Positions 1-7,130 of a DNA stretch of 64,000 bases are shown here, in pieces. Both the position numbers and the translations under genes were made by a program. The stretch's first letter is position 1, and every line of letters starts with the position of its first letter. The notes under the pieces were generated by a model, which had not been told where the DNA came from, ran no database searches, and was given only the letters and a program-made list of their open reading frames with translations. The stretch is taken from assembly GCA_965228125.1 (NCBI GenBank), contig OZ245791.1, forward strand, positions 1 to 64,000. The letters run 5' to 3'. The stretch is from GWF2-38-69 sp965228125 (GTDB taxonomy: Bacteria; Verrucomicrobiota; Lentisphaeria; Victivallales; GWF2-38-69).

Positions 1-14
1 CACATATACGATAA
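1..14 (+). CDS. 3' end of the element's HTH regulator (cut by window edge)
   Basis: The last codons (His-Ile-Arg-stop) of the regulator gene seen complete at 3310-3693. The rest lies left of the window. Confidence 0.8.
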
Positions 15-82
15 AGAAGAGAAACTATAAAAGGAAAAGAAAATATATAAAAGAAAACGAAAAGCCCAAAATATGCCACTGT

Positions 83-104
83 ACCCGCTGTTAGAGTAGC
101 GGGT
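83..104 (-). other. Candidate double-strand replication origin hairpin, copy 0
   Basis: Perfect 7-bp arms ACCCGCT and AGCGGGT enclose the 8-nt loop GTTAGAGT. Read on the minus strand the loop is ACTCTAAC. From memory this closely resembles the nick-site hairpins of Rep_trans replicons (pT181 loop with CTCTAAT; ICEBs1 oriT with CGCTAAC). The element's Rep belongs to that family, which supports a nick-site role. No U-run follows, so it is not a good terminator. Confidence 0.6.
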
Positions 105-129
105 TCTGAAAATTAATAGGGAGATAATC

Positions 130-510
130 ATGTGTAATAATAATGAACCAACAAAACACCAAAAAGACAGATCCATTTGCTCGAAGGTCTACTTTACAAT
201 TTCAGGAATTATTTTCCTTGTATTCCTAATATGGTCTATTTGTATTCATTCCCCAAATATCCTTCACATAATAACAAATAACCTTAACTCATATATTATT
301 CCTAGATTCTTATGGTGCTTAGGGTGGTCTTGCTTCGGTTTTTCTGTATTAGCATATACAATAAAAGATATATGCCCAGATTCACCCTATCCTAAATACA
401 AAATATATTATCCATTTATGCTACTATCTATATCATTATTAACACTATGTATTTTATCCATGAATGAAAAGACAAATCAAGGATGGATATTCTATTCTAT
501 TGTATCCTGA
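130..510 (+). pseudogene. Truncated membrane cargo protein (126 aa instead of 150)
   Basis: Identical to the intact gene at 3809-4261 up to the Phe-Tyr-Ser following residue 120, then ends with three foreign residues because 142 bp are deleted. Most of the fourth predicted membrane segment and the charged C-terminus are lost. The ribosome binding site GGGAGA before the start is intact, so a shortened product could still be made. Confidence 0.75.
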
Positions 511-580
511 CGGATTAGAACCAGCCGAACGGACAGACCAAGACCCTATCAAGCCAAAGTGAACCGTTTTTAAGAGTTGC

Positions 581-616
581 GGAAGCAAGCTTCCTATCTT
601 CCAGGGGGAAGCCCCC
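581..616. other. Pair of short hairpins upstream of the attP fold
   Basis: Two adjacent stem-loops: GGAAG-CAAG-CTTCC (581-594) and GGGGG-AAG-CCCCC (604-616). They lie in the intergenic region of the unit and recur in every copy. They could be part of a single-strand origin or packaging signal, or be Xer accessory structure; none of these can be told from sequence alone. Confidence 0.4.
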
Positions 617-641
617 CTACAGCTCACCCCCTAACTGGCCA

Positions 642-826
642 ACATCGCATAATACATTTATGAATAACTTCTCAAAGGGCTGTTTCGATTATACTTCGGG
701 GCTTAAGGGCATCAAGGGCGACCGCATAAAGCATGTCATCCCTTGACACCCTTTTTAAGCCCCTCGTGCATAATGTTTATCTTGCCTTTGCCTTGCTAAA
801 CATAAATTTGTCCTATTATGCGACGT
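642..826. other. Forked-hairpin attP-like region, copy 0
   Basis: A ~185-nt imperfect inverted repeat. The outer arms are XerC-like: ACATCGCATAA (642-652) against the reverse complement of TTATGCGACGT (816-826). Next inside are XerD-like ATTTATG arms, then after a less paired section a strong inner stem (GGGGCTTAA...ATCAAGGG against its complement). The segment between the XerC and XerD arms is unpaired and unequal in length. This is how the single-stranded CTXphi genome is known to form a dif-like recombination site by folding. The same structure recurs at +3821-bp steps. Confidence 0.7.
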
Positions 827-879
827 TATTACAGGACGCAGTTAATGCTTTTAGATTCATTTCTAAGTTAAAAAACAAC

Positions 880-907
880 ACTTAACATAATGTATGATAT
901 GCGACGT
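880..907 (-). other. dif-like XerC/XerD site, copy 0/1 boundary
   Basis: Read on the minus strand: XerC-type arm ACGTCGCATAT, 6-bp centre CATACA, XerD-type arm TTATGTTAAGT. The E. coli dif arms are GGTGCGCATAA and TTATGTTAAAT around a 6-bp centre, so the XerD arm differs at one position and the spacing matches. It lies between adjacent element copies. Confidence 0.78.
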
Positions 908-1012
908 TATAGAAGCAAAAAATATATGTCACGCAATGTCGAGTAAGGAAAAATACAAATTTGCGAAATAAAGCCGTTTCCGGCCAATATTAATTAAATC
1001 AAGAAATAGCTC

Positions 1013-1087
1013 AAAGGAATGATTCTGCGCTTCGGTGCTCCGGTACTCCCCGACCGTTCCTCGCTCCGATGCTCGAATATTCCTTTT
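1013..1087. repeat. GC-rich structured motif with complementary AT-rich arms
   Basis: A ~49-nt GC-rich core (starting TGCGCTTCGGTGCTCC) is bracketed by AAAGGAATGATTC and GAATATTCCTTTT, which pair with each other. A second example at 22146-22212 keeps the core but has different, still complementary arms. It occurs once in every element copy, just right of the dif-like site. I do not recognise it as a named family. Confidence 0.5.
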
Positions 1088-1120
1088 AAGAATAATACAG
1101 CTCACAACTAAACAGCACTT

Positions 1121-1263
1121 GAAGCTTTGAATAAAAAATTGCATATATCACAATCGAGAAAGCTTCAGAGCTTTTATTCATGCCAAGAAATTGGCGCAGG
1201 CATAGCGGCCGACGCATGGCAGAGCCAAAAGCGTTTCGGCTCGCTTTATGCCTTTGCGCCGAA
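1121..1263. other. Intergenic hairpins of the unit (candidate packaging/sso region)
   Basis: Two stem-loops follow each other: GAAGCTTT...AAAGCTTC (1121-1166, 8-bp perfect arms) and TTGGCGCA-GGCATA...TTATGCC-TTTGCGCCGAA (1191-1263). Two short ORFs that overlap here have poor start contexts and look like chance frames. Clustered hairpins in the large intergenic region are typical of packaging signals and single-strand origins in filamentous phages, but no specific match is claimed. Confidence 0.45.
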
Positions 1264-1276
1264 TCTCCCAGGCATT

Positions 1277-1314
1277 AAAAAAAAAGGCTCCCGACCGTTT
1301 CCGATCGGAAGCTC
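1277..1314 (-). terminator. Rho-independent terminator of the rep operon
   Basis: Read on the minus strand, a ~10-bp stem (GCTTCCGATC pairing with GGTCGGGAGC, including G-U pairs) with a GGAAAC loop is followed by nine Ts. It lies 38 bp after the stop codon of the 120-aa gene and is repeated in each copy. Confidence 0.8.
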
Positions 1315-1351
1315 AATCAATTAGCTAGAACCTAATAGGTAAAGTTAAGTT

Positions 1352-1714
1352 CTATAATTCATCATAATCTTCAGTAGTAATAAAGCAAACCTCATTTAGA
1401 GAGATTCCTTTGTTAAAATATTTGGAGACAAGCTTTTCATCGCTGTTTTTTTTACACATAAAGTCAGAAAACGCCTCAAAACCATTAAGATTTTCTATCT
1501 GTTCAAAACAATTGTAAATATAATTAGCCACCTTAAAAGAAACTTTTTTGCTACCAAATACACTAGGGATTAAAAAGATTGTTACATCATTAAAATCTCT
1601 TACATGATAATTGAAATCTGTATCAAGTTTCTTATCTAAATAACTATAAGAACCTAAGACTATTGAATCATTATTTAGATACTTTTTACGCTTTGCTTCT
1701 ATGTGAAATCTCAT
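1352..1714 (-). CDS. Element protein of 120 aa, unknown function, copy 1
   Basis: Last gene of the rep operon. The start codon overlaps the stop of the 52-aa gene (ATGA) and is preceded by GGAGG at 7-nt spacing. The protein is mixed and charged, with no signal peptide and no membrane segment, and ends in an acidic tail (EDYDEL). I recognise no family. By position it corresponds to the accessory genes downstream of rstA/rstB in RS1-like elements, but there is no sequence reason to equate them. A terminator follows. Confidence 0.6.
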   Translation of the reverse strand: MRFHIEAKRKKYLNNDSIVLGSYSYLDKKLDTDFNYHVRDFNDVTIFLIPSVFGSKKVSFKVANYIYNCFEQIENLNGFEAFSDFMCKKNSDEKLVSKYFNKGISLNEVCFITTEDYDEL

Positions 1715-1869
1715 TTAAAAGCCTCCATATGATTACAACGTAGATGCTCAGGCAGATATGAAAGGTCTATTACTCCATCCTTTAGCATCTTTACGAACAA
1801 TTTCTTACAATGTTCTTCGCTCTTAAGTGTTCTTAATCTTAGCCATTCAAATTGCTCCTCTGGAGTCAT
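1711..1869 (-). CDS. Element protein of 52 aa, unknown function, copy 1
   Basis: A short gene fitted exactly between rep and the 120-aa gene, with ATGA stop/start overlaps at both ends. This arrangement argues strongly for translational coupling and for a real gene. The ribosome binding site GGAGG lies inside the end of rep. The product starts MTPEEQFEWLRLRT, is mostly helical by composition and charged, and contains no membrane segment. No family recognised. The only amino-acid difference I found between element copies falls here (Ser17Asn in copy 3). Confidence 0.65.
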   Translation of the reverse strand: MTPEEQFEWLRLRTLKSEEHCKKLFVKMLKDGVIDLSYLPEHLRCNHMEAFK

Positions 1870-2867
1870 ACAAATACCTCCTCATCTTCGTAAATATCAG
1901 GAACAATCATAATCTGCTTAAGCTCAGACCTAAGAGATTCAAAACAGTTCTTAAAATGTTCCTTCCAAACATCCTTGGGATGTTGAAGAGGAATACCGAA
2001 CTTATGAAGCCAAGAAATATAACGCTTACGAGTTTCACGAGGCATAATTTTCAAAGTACTCTGCAAACCTTCGTTTTTGACAGAGTGTAAAAATTGCCTA
2101 TGTTGCCAATCAATACCTGACAAGTCTTTAAATCCGTTAATACATTCAAGACCGTCACAAGGGTTATGATTTGCATTAATAGCATGAGATAAACCAGACT
2201 TTCTAAGCTGGACTTCAAAACGCCAAACATCCTTGTTTAAATTCAAATCCAGATGCTCATTGACCATAATTTCAGCGCATTTAACACAGTCCAAAGCCTC
2301 AGCTTTTAAGCCGTAACGGTGAAGTATTTCTTTAAACTTATCATAAATACGAAACTGAATATCAGACATTTCAGAGCCTAAATATAAAGTTTCGTATTCT
2401 CCAGAATAAACTATGGAAGTGGACTTCCTCTTATCCCGATGGTAAAAAAACTGTGGATACAGTTTACCATAATAATCAATAGCAAAATCTAGCCTGTTGA
2501 ATTTAACCACTTTATAGATGTCAAAAGGAATACATCTGAATATAAATCCAAGTCCCTTTATACATTTTTTATTCGGATTAAATTCGATTCTCAAATGGTC
2601 TCTATCCCCCCTCTTCCTGTCCTTGAAACCATACGATAAATAAAAATCCTCAAACTTAAAATTCTGTTCATAAAACTTAAAATCACCTATTTCAACTGCA
2701 TTCATTTTTTCAAACTCCATACAAGACCTAATATGACGAGTAATAAAATCTCTAACTTCAAACCCAGTCGGAATACTTACTGTAAAAACTACCTTGTCAA
2801 TAGAAACCCTAGCTAATTTAGATTGATTATCAGAACTGCATCCATCAAAAATGATGGAATCAGTCAT
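1866..2867 (-). CDS. Rep_trans-family replication initiator (RstA-like), copy 1
   Basis: 333 aa. Predicted to nick the origin and start rolling-circle replication of the element. Diagnostic motifs of the Replication initiation factor family (Rep_trans, PF02486: pT181 RepC, ICEBs1 NicK, CTXphi RstA) are visible: RLDFAIDYYG at 125-134, LYLGSEMSDIQFRIYDK at 161-177 (Tyr175 is the likely nucleophile) and WRFEVQLR at 215-222. The start has GGAGG at 7-nt spacing and lies 3 bp after the 89-aa gene. It heads the replication part of a four-gene operon that reads away from the HTH regulator, the same divergent layout as rstA and rstR in CTXphi. The proteins in the five complete copies are identical. 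Family assignment is firm; phage rather than plasmid origin rests on context. Confidence 0.85.
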   Translation of the reverse strand: MTDSIIFDGCSSDNQSKLARVSIDKVVFTVSIPTGFEVRDFITRHIRSCMEFEKMNAVEIGDFKFYEQNFKFEDFYLSYGFKDRKRGDRDHLRIEFNPNKKCIKGLGFIFRCIPFDIYKVVKFNRLDFAIDYYGKLYPQFFYHRDKRKSTSIVYSGEYETLYLGSEMSDIQFRIYDKFKEILHRYGLKAEALDCVKCAEIMVNEHLDLNLNKDVWRFEVQLRKSGLSHAINANHNPCDGLECINGFKDLSGIDWQHRQFLHSVKNEGLQSTLKIMPRETRKRYISWLHKFGIPLQHPKDVWKEHFKNCFESLRSELKQIMIVPDIYEDEEVFV

Positions 2868-2870
2868 TGA

Positions 2871-3140
2871 TTATTTCCTCCCCTGCTCTTCTTTATCTTG
2901 AATAAAAGAAACGAGAGTATCAGGAACAAGAGCAGTTTTAGTAAACTCATTTCCTGAAAAACCAACTTTAACGCTTCTGATATTCCCCTTAAACTCTCCT
3001 ATTCCCCACACTCCCGGAGGAGCTACAACTCCCGGAGCTACTTTTACGCTAAGAGCTCCGCCTGTATAATCGCACCACAAATAACCTTTTTGCGATAATG
3101 CACCAATTTTGACCCGCTTGAAAAATGTGTCTTCTTTCAT
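2871..3140 (-). CDS. Small basic protein upstream of rep (89 aa), copy 1
   Basis: First gene of the rep operon. I chose the internal Met (MKEDTFFKRVK) because AAAGGA lies 7 nt before it; a longer reading from 3176 has no ribosome binding site. The protein has alternating hydrophobic and charged residues typical of small beta-barrels and a Gly/Pro-rich middle (APGVVAPPGVWG). Position and size would suit a single-stranded-DNA-binding protein like those beside phage Rep genes, but there is no recognisable motif, so this stays a guess. It could also be a Rep accessory protein. Confidence 0.6.
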   Translation of the reverse strand: MKEDTFFKRVKIGALSQKGYLWCDYTGGALSVKVAPGVVAPPGVWGIGEFKGNIRSVKVGFSGNEFTKTALVPDTLVSFIQDKEEQGRK

Positions 3141-3309
3141 TTTTGTTCCTTTGTTTAGATTGTTTTTATATGACATATCTAATAATTCAAAAGAAATATT
3201 AAAGAATTATGTCTTACATATGTAAGATTAAGATTTTATCTGACATAAGTCAAGTATGGATTTTATAAAAAATAAATTTATATTATAAAAAACAAAAATG
3301 GAGAGAACT
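3141..3309. promoter_or_regulatory. Divergent promoter and operator region of the element
   Basis: This AT-rich gap separates the rep operon from the regulator. A perfect 16-bp palindrome TCTTACATATGTAAGA lies at 3212-3227. GACATA-type half sites flank it (near 3171, TTATGTC at 3208, TGACATAAGTCA near 3242). These are good candidates for binding by the HTH regulator encoded next to it, which would then control both transcripts. Promoter elements are AT-rich and ambiguous. Confidence 0.55.
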
Positions 3310-3693
3310 ATGAAACATACCTATAAAGAAACAGTTCCTTTGATGGAAAGAACAATGGGAGATAATAGGCATCAAGAACAAGACTATAGAAATTGGTTTA
3401 ACAAGTGTTGGATAGAAGCAGGCGGACTGATTTCTCCTGCTTCAGCTGCGGAATATATAGGAATAACTAGACAATCAGTATCTTATCTTATAAATGTAGA
3501 AAAACTTAGAAAATATGTATATTCATATGAAGCTATAAACGAAGTAATACAAGAAATGCAAGCAGATAATTGGGATAGAATTTTTGTCTCTTTCCAAGAT
3601 ACAATGAAATATGCAGAAGAAAAATATAAGAATTATGACGAAAATATGGATATGATACCAATAGTAAAAACCACTATCACACATATACGATAA
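3310..3693 (+). CDS. HTH regulator of the element (RstR-like position), copy 1
   Basis: 127 aa from the Met preceded by GGAGAG; the upstream ATG at 3298 has no ribosome binding site. Residues ~40-62 (LISPASAAEYIGITRQSVSYL) form a helix-turn-helix of the MerR/excisionase-like winged type, followed by a helical, acidic C-terminal half. It is transcribed away from rep across a palindromic operator, the position of the RstR repressor in CTXphi/RS1. A repressor of rep is the likely role; an excisionase-like or directionality factor is the alternative. The gene ends 115 bp before the cargo gene, with the origin-like hairpin between them. Confidence 0.65.
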   Translation: MKHTYKETVPLMERTMGDNRHQEQDYRNWFNKCWIEAGGLISPASAAEYIGITRQSVSYLINVEKLRKYVYSYEAINEVIQEMQADNWDRIFVSFQDTMKYAEEKYKNYDENMDMIPIVKTTITHIR

Positions 3694-3761
3694 AGAAGAG
3701 AAACTATAAAAGGAAAAGAAAATATATAAAAGAAAACGAAAAGCCCAAAATATGCCACTGT

Positions 3762-3783
3762 ACCCGCTGTTAGAGTAGCGGGT
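3762..3783 (-). other. Candidate dso hairpin, copy 1
   Basis: Same perfect hairpin as at 83-104, located between the regulator and the cargo gene. Confidence 0.6.
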
Positions 3784-3808
3784 TCTGAAAATTAATAGGG
3801 AGATAATC

Positions 3809-4261
3809 ATGTGTAATAATAATGAACCAACAAAACACCAAAAAGACAGATCCATTTGCTCGAAGGTCTACTTTACAATTTCAGGAATTATTTTCCTTGT
3901 ATTCCTAATATGGTCTATTTGTATTCATTCCCCAAATATCCTTCACATAATAACAAATAACCTTAACTCATATATTATTCCTAGATTCTTATGGTGCTTA
4001 GGGTGGTCTTGCTTCGGTTTTTCTGTATTAGCATATACAATAAAAGATATATGCCCAGATTCACCCTATCCTAAATACAAAATATATTATCCATTTATGC
4101 TACTATCTATATCATTATTAACACTATGTATTTTATCCATGAATGAAAAGACAAATCAAGGATGGATATTCTATTCTATGTCGTTTGCCATCTGTTTTAT
4201 CTTTAGCTATAAAGTAGACTCAATTTGGAATGTAATAGAAAGAGGTGGAGTTAGGAAATAA
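3809..4261 (+). CDS. Four-helix membrane cargo protein, copy 1
   Basis: 150 aa, ribosome binding site GGGAGA at 6 nt. The N-terminus is hydrophilic, followed by predicted membrane segments at about 20-40, 57-77, 93-110 and 118-135, and a basic tail (RGGVRK). Cysteines are frequent in or near the segments. No family recognised. The gene sits between the origin-like hairpin and a GC-rich motif, a slot that holds different genes in the two relics downstream. It is therefore best read as cargo: possible roles are host-envelope modification, superinfection immunity or toxicity. A structural phage protein is less likely, since coat proteins are normally single-pass. Confidence 0.6.
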   Translation: MCNNNEPTKHQKDRSICSKVYFTISGIIFLVFLIWSICIHSPNILHIITNNLNSYIIPRFLWCLGWSCFGFSVLAYTIKDICPDSPYPKYKIYYPFMLLSISLLTLCILSMNEKTNQGWIFYSMSFAICFIFSYKVDSIWNVIERGGVRK

Positions 4262-4265
4262 TACA

Positions 4266-4301
4266 GCTCCGACCGTCATCGCTTCGCTCTTCGTCTCCGC
4301 C
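4266..4301. repeat. GC-rich motif after the cargo gene
   Basis: GCTCCGACCGTCATCGCTTC... followed by CTCTTCGTCTCCGCC, immediately downstream of the cargo gene and bracketed by ATAATAC and GTTATTAT arms. The same motif follows the cargo genes at 21555-21590 (relic 1) and, diverged, 25044-25072 (relic 2). It is missing from copy 0. It marks the right edge of a variable cargo slot. Confidence 0.55.
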
Positions 4302-4462
4302 AAGTTATTATGAAAAGGGTATGTATCCTGACGGATTAGAACCAGCCGAACGGACAGACCAAGACCCTATCAAGCCAAAGTGAACCGTTTTTAAGAGTTG
4401 CGGAAGCAAGCTTCCTATCTTCCAGGGGGAAGCCCCCCTACAGCTCACCCCCTAACTGGCCA

Positions 4463-4647
4463 ACATCGCATAATACATTTATGAATAACTTCTCAAAGGG
4501 CTGTTTCGATTATACTTCGGGGCTTAAGGGCATCAAGGGCGACCGCATAAAGCATGTCATCCCTTGACACCCTTTTTAAGCCCCTCGTGCATAATGTTTA
4601 TCTTGCCTTTGCCTTGCTAAACATAAATTTGTCCTATTATGCGACGT
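4463..4647. other. Forked-hairpin attP-like region, copy 1
   Basis: Same structure as 642-826. Confidence 0.7.
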
Positions 4648-4700
4648 TATTACAGGACGCAGTTAATGCTTTTAGATTCATTTCTAAGTTAAAAAACAAC

Positions 4701-4728
4701 ACTTAACATAATGTATGATATGCGACGT
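4701..4728 (-). other. dif-like XerC/XerD site, copy 1/2 boundary
   Basis: Identical to 880-907. Confidence 0.78.
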
Positions 4729-5172
4729 TATAGAAGCAAAAAATATATGTCACGCAATGTCGAGTAAGGAAAAATACAAATTTGCGAAATAAAGCCGTTT
4801 CCGGCCAATATTAATTAAATCAAGAAATAGCTCAAAGGAATGATTCTGCGCTTCGGTGCTCCGGTACTCCCCGACCGTTCCTCGCTCCGATGCTCGAATA
4901 TTCCTTTTAAGAATAATACAGCTCACAACTAAACAGCACTTGAAGCTTTGAATAAAAAATTGCATATATCACAATCGAGAAAGCTTCAGAGCTTTTATTC
5001 ATGCCAAGAAATTGGCGCAGGCATAGCGGCCGACGCATGGCAGAGCCAAAAGCGTTTCGGCTCGCTTTATGCCTTTGCGCCGAATCTCCCAGGCATTAAA
5101 AAAAAAGGCTCCCGACCGTTTCCGATCGGAAGCTCAATCAATTAGCTAGAACCTAATAGGTAAAGTTAAGTT

Positions 5173-5535
5173 CTATAATTCATCATAATCTTCAGTAGTA
5201 ATAAAGCAAACCTCATTTAGAGAGATTCCTTTGTTAAAATATTTGGAGACAAGCTTTTCATCGCTGTTTTTTTTACACATAAAGTCAGAAAACGCCTCAA
5301 AACCATTAAGATTTTCTATCTGTTCAAAACAATTGTAAATATAATTAGCCACCTTAAAAGAAACTTTTTTGCTACCAAATACACTAGGGATTAAAAAGAT
5401 TGTTACATCATTAAAATCTCTTACATGATAATTGAAATCTGTATCAAGTTTCTTATCTAAATAACTATAAGAACCTAAGACTATTGAATCATTATTTAGA
5501 TACTTTTTACGCTTTGCTTCTATGTGAAATCTCAT
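5173..5535 (-). CDS. Element protein of 120 aa, copy 2
   Basis: Protein identical to 1352-1714. Confidence 0.6.
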   Translation of the reverse strand: MRFHIEAKRKKYLNNDSIVLGSYSYLDKKLDTDFNYHVRDFNDVTIFLIPSVFGSKKVSFKVANYIYNCFEQIENLNGFEAFSDFMCKKNSDEKLVSKYFNKGISLNEVCFITTEDYDEL

Positions 5536-5690
5536 TTAAAAGCCTCCATATGATTACAACGTAGATGCTCAGGCAGATATGAAAGGTCTATTACTCCATC
5601 CTTTAGCATCTTTACGAACAATTTCTTACAATGTTCTTCGCTCTTAAGTGTTCTTAATCTTAGCCATTCAAATTGCTCCTCTGGAGTCAT
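5532..5690 (-). CDS. Element protein of 52 aa, copy 2
   Basis: Identical to 1711-1869, with Ser at position 17. Confidence 0.65.
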   Translation of the reverse strand: MTPEEQFEWLRLRTLKSEEHCKKLFVKMLKDGVIDLSYLPEHLRCNHMEAFK

Positions 5691-6688
5691 ACAAATACCT
5701 CCTCATCTTCGTAAATATCAGGAACAATCATAATCTGCTTAAGCTCAGACCTAAGAGATTCAAAACAGTTCTTAAAATGTTCCTTCCAAACATCCTTGGG
5801 ATGTTGAAGAGGAATACCGAACTTATGAAGCCAAGAAATATAACGCTTACGAGTTTCACGAGGCATAATTTTCAAAGTACTCTGCAAACCTTCGTTTTTG
5901 ACAGAGTGTAAAAATTGCCTATGTTGCCAATCAATACCTGACAAGTCTTTAAATCCGTTAATACATTCAAGACCGTCACAAGGGTTATGATTTGCATTAA
6001 TAGCATGAGATAAACCAGACTTTCTAAGCTGGACTTCAAAACGCCAAACATCCTTGTTTAAATTCAAATCCAGATGCTCATTGACCATAATTTCAGCGCA
6101 TTTAACACAGTCCAAAGCCTCAGCTTTTAAGCCGTAACGGTGAAGTATTTCTTTAAACTTATCATAAATACGAAACTGAATATCAGACATTTCAGAGCCT
6201 AAATATAAAGTTTCGTATTCTCCAGAATAAACTATGGAAGTGGACTTCCTCTTATCCCGATGGTAAAAAAACTGTGGATACAGTTTACCATAATAATCAA
6301 TAGCAAAATCTAGCCTGTTGAATTTAACCACTTTATAGATGTCAAAAGGAATACATCTGAATATAAATCCAAGTCCCTTTATACATTTTTTATTCGGATT
6401 AAATTCGATTCTCAAATGGTCTCTATCCCCCCTCTTCCTGTCCTTGAAACCATACGATAAATAAAAATCCTCAAACTTAAAATTCTGTTCATAAAACTTA
6501 AAATCACCTATTTCAACTGCATTCATTTTTTCAAACTCCATACAAGACCTAATATGACGAGTAATAAAATCTCTAACTTCAAACCCAGTCGGAATACTTA
6601 CTGTAAAAACTACCTTGTCAATAGAAACCCTAGCTAATTTAGATTGATTATCAGAACTGCATCCATCAAAAATGATGGAATCAGTCAT
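5687..6688 (-). CDS. Rep_trans-family initiator, copy 2
   Basis: Protein identical to 1866-2867. Confidence 0.85.
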   Translation of the reverse strand: MTDSIIFDGCSSDNQSKLARVSIDKVVFTVSIPTGFEVRDFITRHIRSCMEFEKMNAVEIGDFKFYEQNFKFEDFYLSYGFKDRKRGDRDHLRIEFNPNKKCIKGLGFIFRCIPFDIYKVVKFNRLDFAIDYYGKLYPQFFYHRDKRKSTSIVYSGEYETLYLGSEMSDIQFRIYDKFKEILHRYGLKAEALDCVKCAEIMVNEHLDLNLNKDVWRFEVQLRKSGLSHAINANHNPCDGLECINGFKDLSGIDWQHRQFLHSVKNEGLQSTLKIMPRETRKRYISWLHKFGIPLQHPKDVWKEHFKNCFESLRSELKQIMIVPDIYEDEEVFV

Positions 6689-6691
6689 TGA

Positions 6692-6961
6692 TTATTTCCT
6701 CCCCTGCTCTTCTTTATCTTGAATAAAAGAAACGAGAGTATCAGGAACAAGAGCAGTTTTAGTAAACTCATTTCCTGAAAAACCAACTTTAACGCTTCTG
6801 ATATTCCCCTTAAACTCTCCTATTCCCCACACTCCCGGAGGAGCTACAACTCCCGGAGCTACTTTTACGCTAAGAGCTCCGCCTGTATAATCGCACCACA
6901 AATAACCTTTTTGCGATAATGCACCAATTTTGACCCGCTTGAAAAATGTGTCTTCTTTCAT
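6692..6961 (-). CDS. Small protein upstream of rep, copy 2
   Basis: Identical to 2871-3140. Confidence 0.6.
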   Translation of the reverse strand: MKEDTFFKRVKIGALSQKGYLWCDYTGGALSVKVAPGVVAPPGVWGIGEFKGNIRSVKVGFSGNEFTKTALVPDTLVSFIQDKEEQGRK

Positions 6962-7130
6962 TTTTGTTCCTTTGTTTAGATTGTTTTTATATGACATATC
7001 TAATAATTCAAAAGAAATATTAAAGAATTATGTCTTACATATGTAAGATTAAGATTTTATCTGACATAAGTCAAGTATGGATTTTATAAAAAATAAATTT
7101 ATATTATAAAAAACAAAAATGGAGAGAACT

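Larger units (their letters stand above)
1..907. mobile_element. Satellite element copy 0 (right part, with internal deletion)
   Basis: This copy starts inside the last codons of the regulator gene and runs to the first dif-like site. It lacks 142 bp present in every other copy (equivalent to 4180-4321), joined at 500/501. The deletion removes the end of the membrane-protein gene and the GC-rich motif after it. No clear direct repeat flanks the junction. Confidence 0.85.
908..4728. mobile_element. Satellite element copy 1
   Basis: This is a full 3821-bp unit bounded by dif-like sites. Order from left: non-coding hairpin region, terminator, 120-aa gene, 52-aa gene, rep, 89-aa gene (all minus strand), operator region, HTH regulator, origin-like hairpin, membrane cargo gene, attP fold, dif-like site. 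Confidence 0.88.

Noticed and set aside
83..104. Hairpin as a transcription terminator of the regulator gene
   Set aside because: No U-run follows in either direction, and the loop resembles Rep nick sites instead.
929..1324. Two overlapping ORFs (71 aa minus, 65 aa plus) in every element copy
   Set aside because: Both lack ribosome binding sites and run across the hairpins and the GC-rich motif; they look like chance frames in structured DNA.
1827..2090. 87-aa plus-strand ORF inside rep and its copies
   Set aside because: It is the antisense shadow of the Rep and 52-aa genes, with no ribosome binding site.
4266..4301. GC-rich motif as an integron attC site
   Set aside because: The conserved RYYYAAC and GTRRRRY ends are not present, and no integrase gene is in the window.
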